Shown here: positions 63,944 through 64,000 of the stretch, piece by piece
Position numbering within the stretch: position 1 is the first letter of the stretch
Layout of the letters: every line of letters starts with the position of its first letter
Assembly: GCF_002209555.1 (NCBI RefSeq)
Contig: NZ_NJIF01000006.1
Coordinates: 186,001 to 250,000, forward strand
DNA: 64,000 nt
Reading direction: 5' to 3'
DNA from: Achromobacter insolitus
GTDB taxonomy: Bacteria; Pseudomonadota; Gammaproteobacteria; Burkholderiales; Burkholderiaceae_B
The notes under the pieces: generated by a model
Databases searched by the model: none
The model's input: the letters and a program-made list of their open reading frames with translations, nothing else
What the model was told of the DNA's origin: nothing
Position numbers and translations under genes: made by a program

Positions 63944-63968
63944 CCCACCCCACGCAAAGGAAGATGCG

Positions 63969-64000
63969 ATGAATCCGTCCCAGCCCCAATCGGACCCAGC
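63969..64000 (+). CDS. start of a further gene, truncated by the window
   Basis: ATG at 63969 has AAGGAAG 5 bases ahead and gives MNPSQPQSDP before the window ends. It lies 25 bases after the dehydrogenase stop, so it is likely the next gene of the same operon. Too short to identify. Confidence 0.5.
   Translation, partial: MNPSQPQSDP

Overview
The window is about 64 kb of GC-rich chromosomal DNA with the gene style of an Alcaligenaceae betaproteobacterium (Bordetella/Achromobacter type). The grounds are five periplasmic Bug-type (TctC-like) solute receptors, many LysR regulators each beside a small catabolic operon, a FecI/FecR/TonB siderophore module, and groES-groEL behind a perfect CIRCE element. 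No rRNA, tRNA, IS element, prophage or CRISPR array was found.

Layout. 1-256 is the start of a TonB-dependent receptor cut by the left edge, with a Fur-box-like site. 546-2864 is a cytoplasmic DMSO-reductase-family molybdoenzyme. 2961-7700 is a minus-strand group (Lrp regulator, cystathionine-lyase-like PLP enzyme, DapA-like lyase, SDR, Bug receptor). 7913-10263 is a LysR gene followed by a DadA-like oxidase. 10316-15308 holds a LysR/NmrA pair, a TetR/SugE/SDR operon and an alpha/beta hydrolase. 15362-20433 holds a Bug receptor, an AraC regulator and a two-gene redox unit (GlcF-like Fe-S protein plus VAO-type flavoprotein). 20694-24866 is the iron-uptake module. 24896-30640 is an AtuA-type operon with its divergent LysR.

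30641-35522 differs in character. It has a 0.95 kb non-coding stretch, three orphan genes (a GIY-YIG nuclease, a HEPN protein with an intact RNxxxH motif, and a tail-anchored helical protein), then a cysteinyl-tRNA synthetase gene. In front of cysS lie a short reading frame with tandem Cys codons and a rho-independent terminator, which together look like a transcription attenuator. I judge this accessory DNA. An RlmN/Cfr-family paralogue follows.

36.7-43.4 kb has miscellaneous genes: DJ-1/PfpI, an overlapping acyl-CoA dehydrogenase/NodS-like methyltransferase/glycosyltransferase operon, a tiny Lys-rich membrane protein, an SMI1-like protein coupled to a possibly frameshifted membrane protein, and an EamA transporter. 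43.7-52.3 kb is a divergent catabolic supercluster (Bug, FMN hydroxyacid oxidase, beta-hydroxyacid dehydrogenase, FAH-family protein, Bug; facing enoyl-CoA hydratase, CoA transferase, amidohydrolase) with a GcvA-like LysR gene. 53.3-58.6 kb has a second dissimilation operon (2,5-dioxovalerate-type dehydrogenase, MFS carrier, iron alcohol dehydrogenase, LysR). 58.6-64 kb contains groES-groEL, a BrkB-family membrane protein and a MarR/muconic-semialdehyde dehydrogenase pair around a perfect palindromic operator.

All assignments come from reading the sequence and remembered family features. No database search was run, so substrates of most catabolic operons are unknown.
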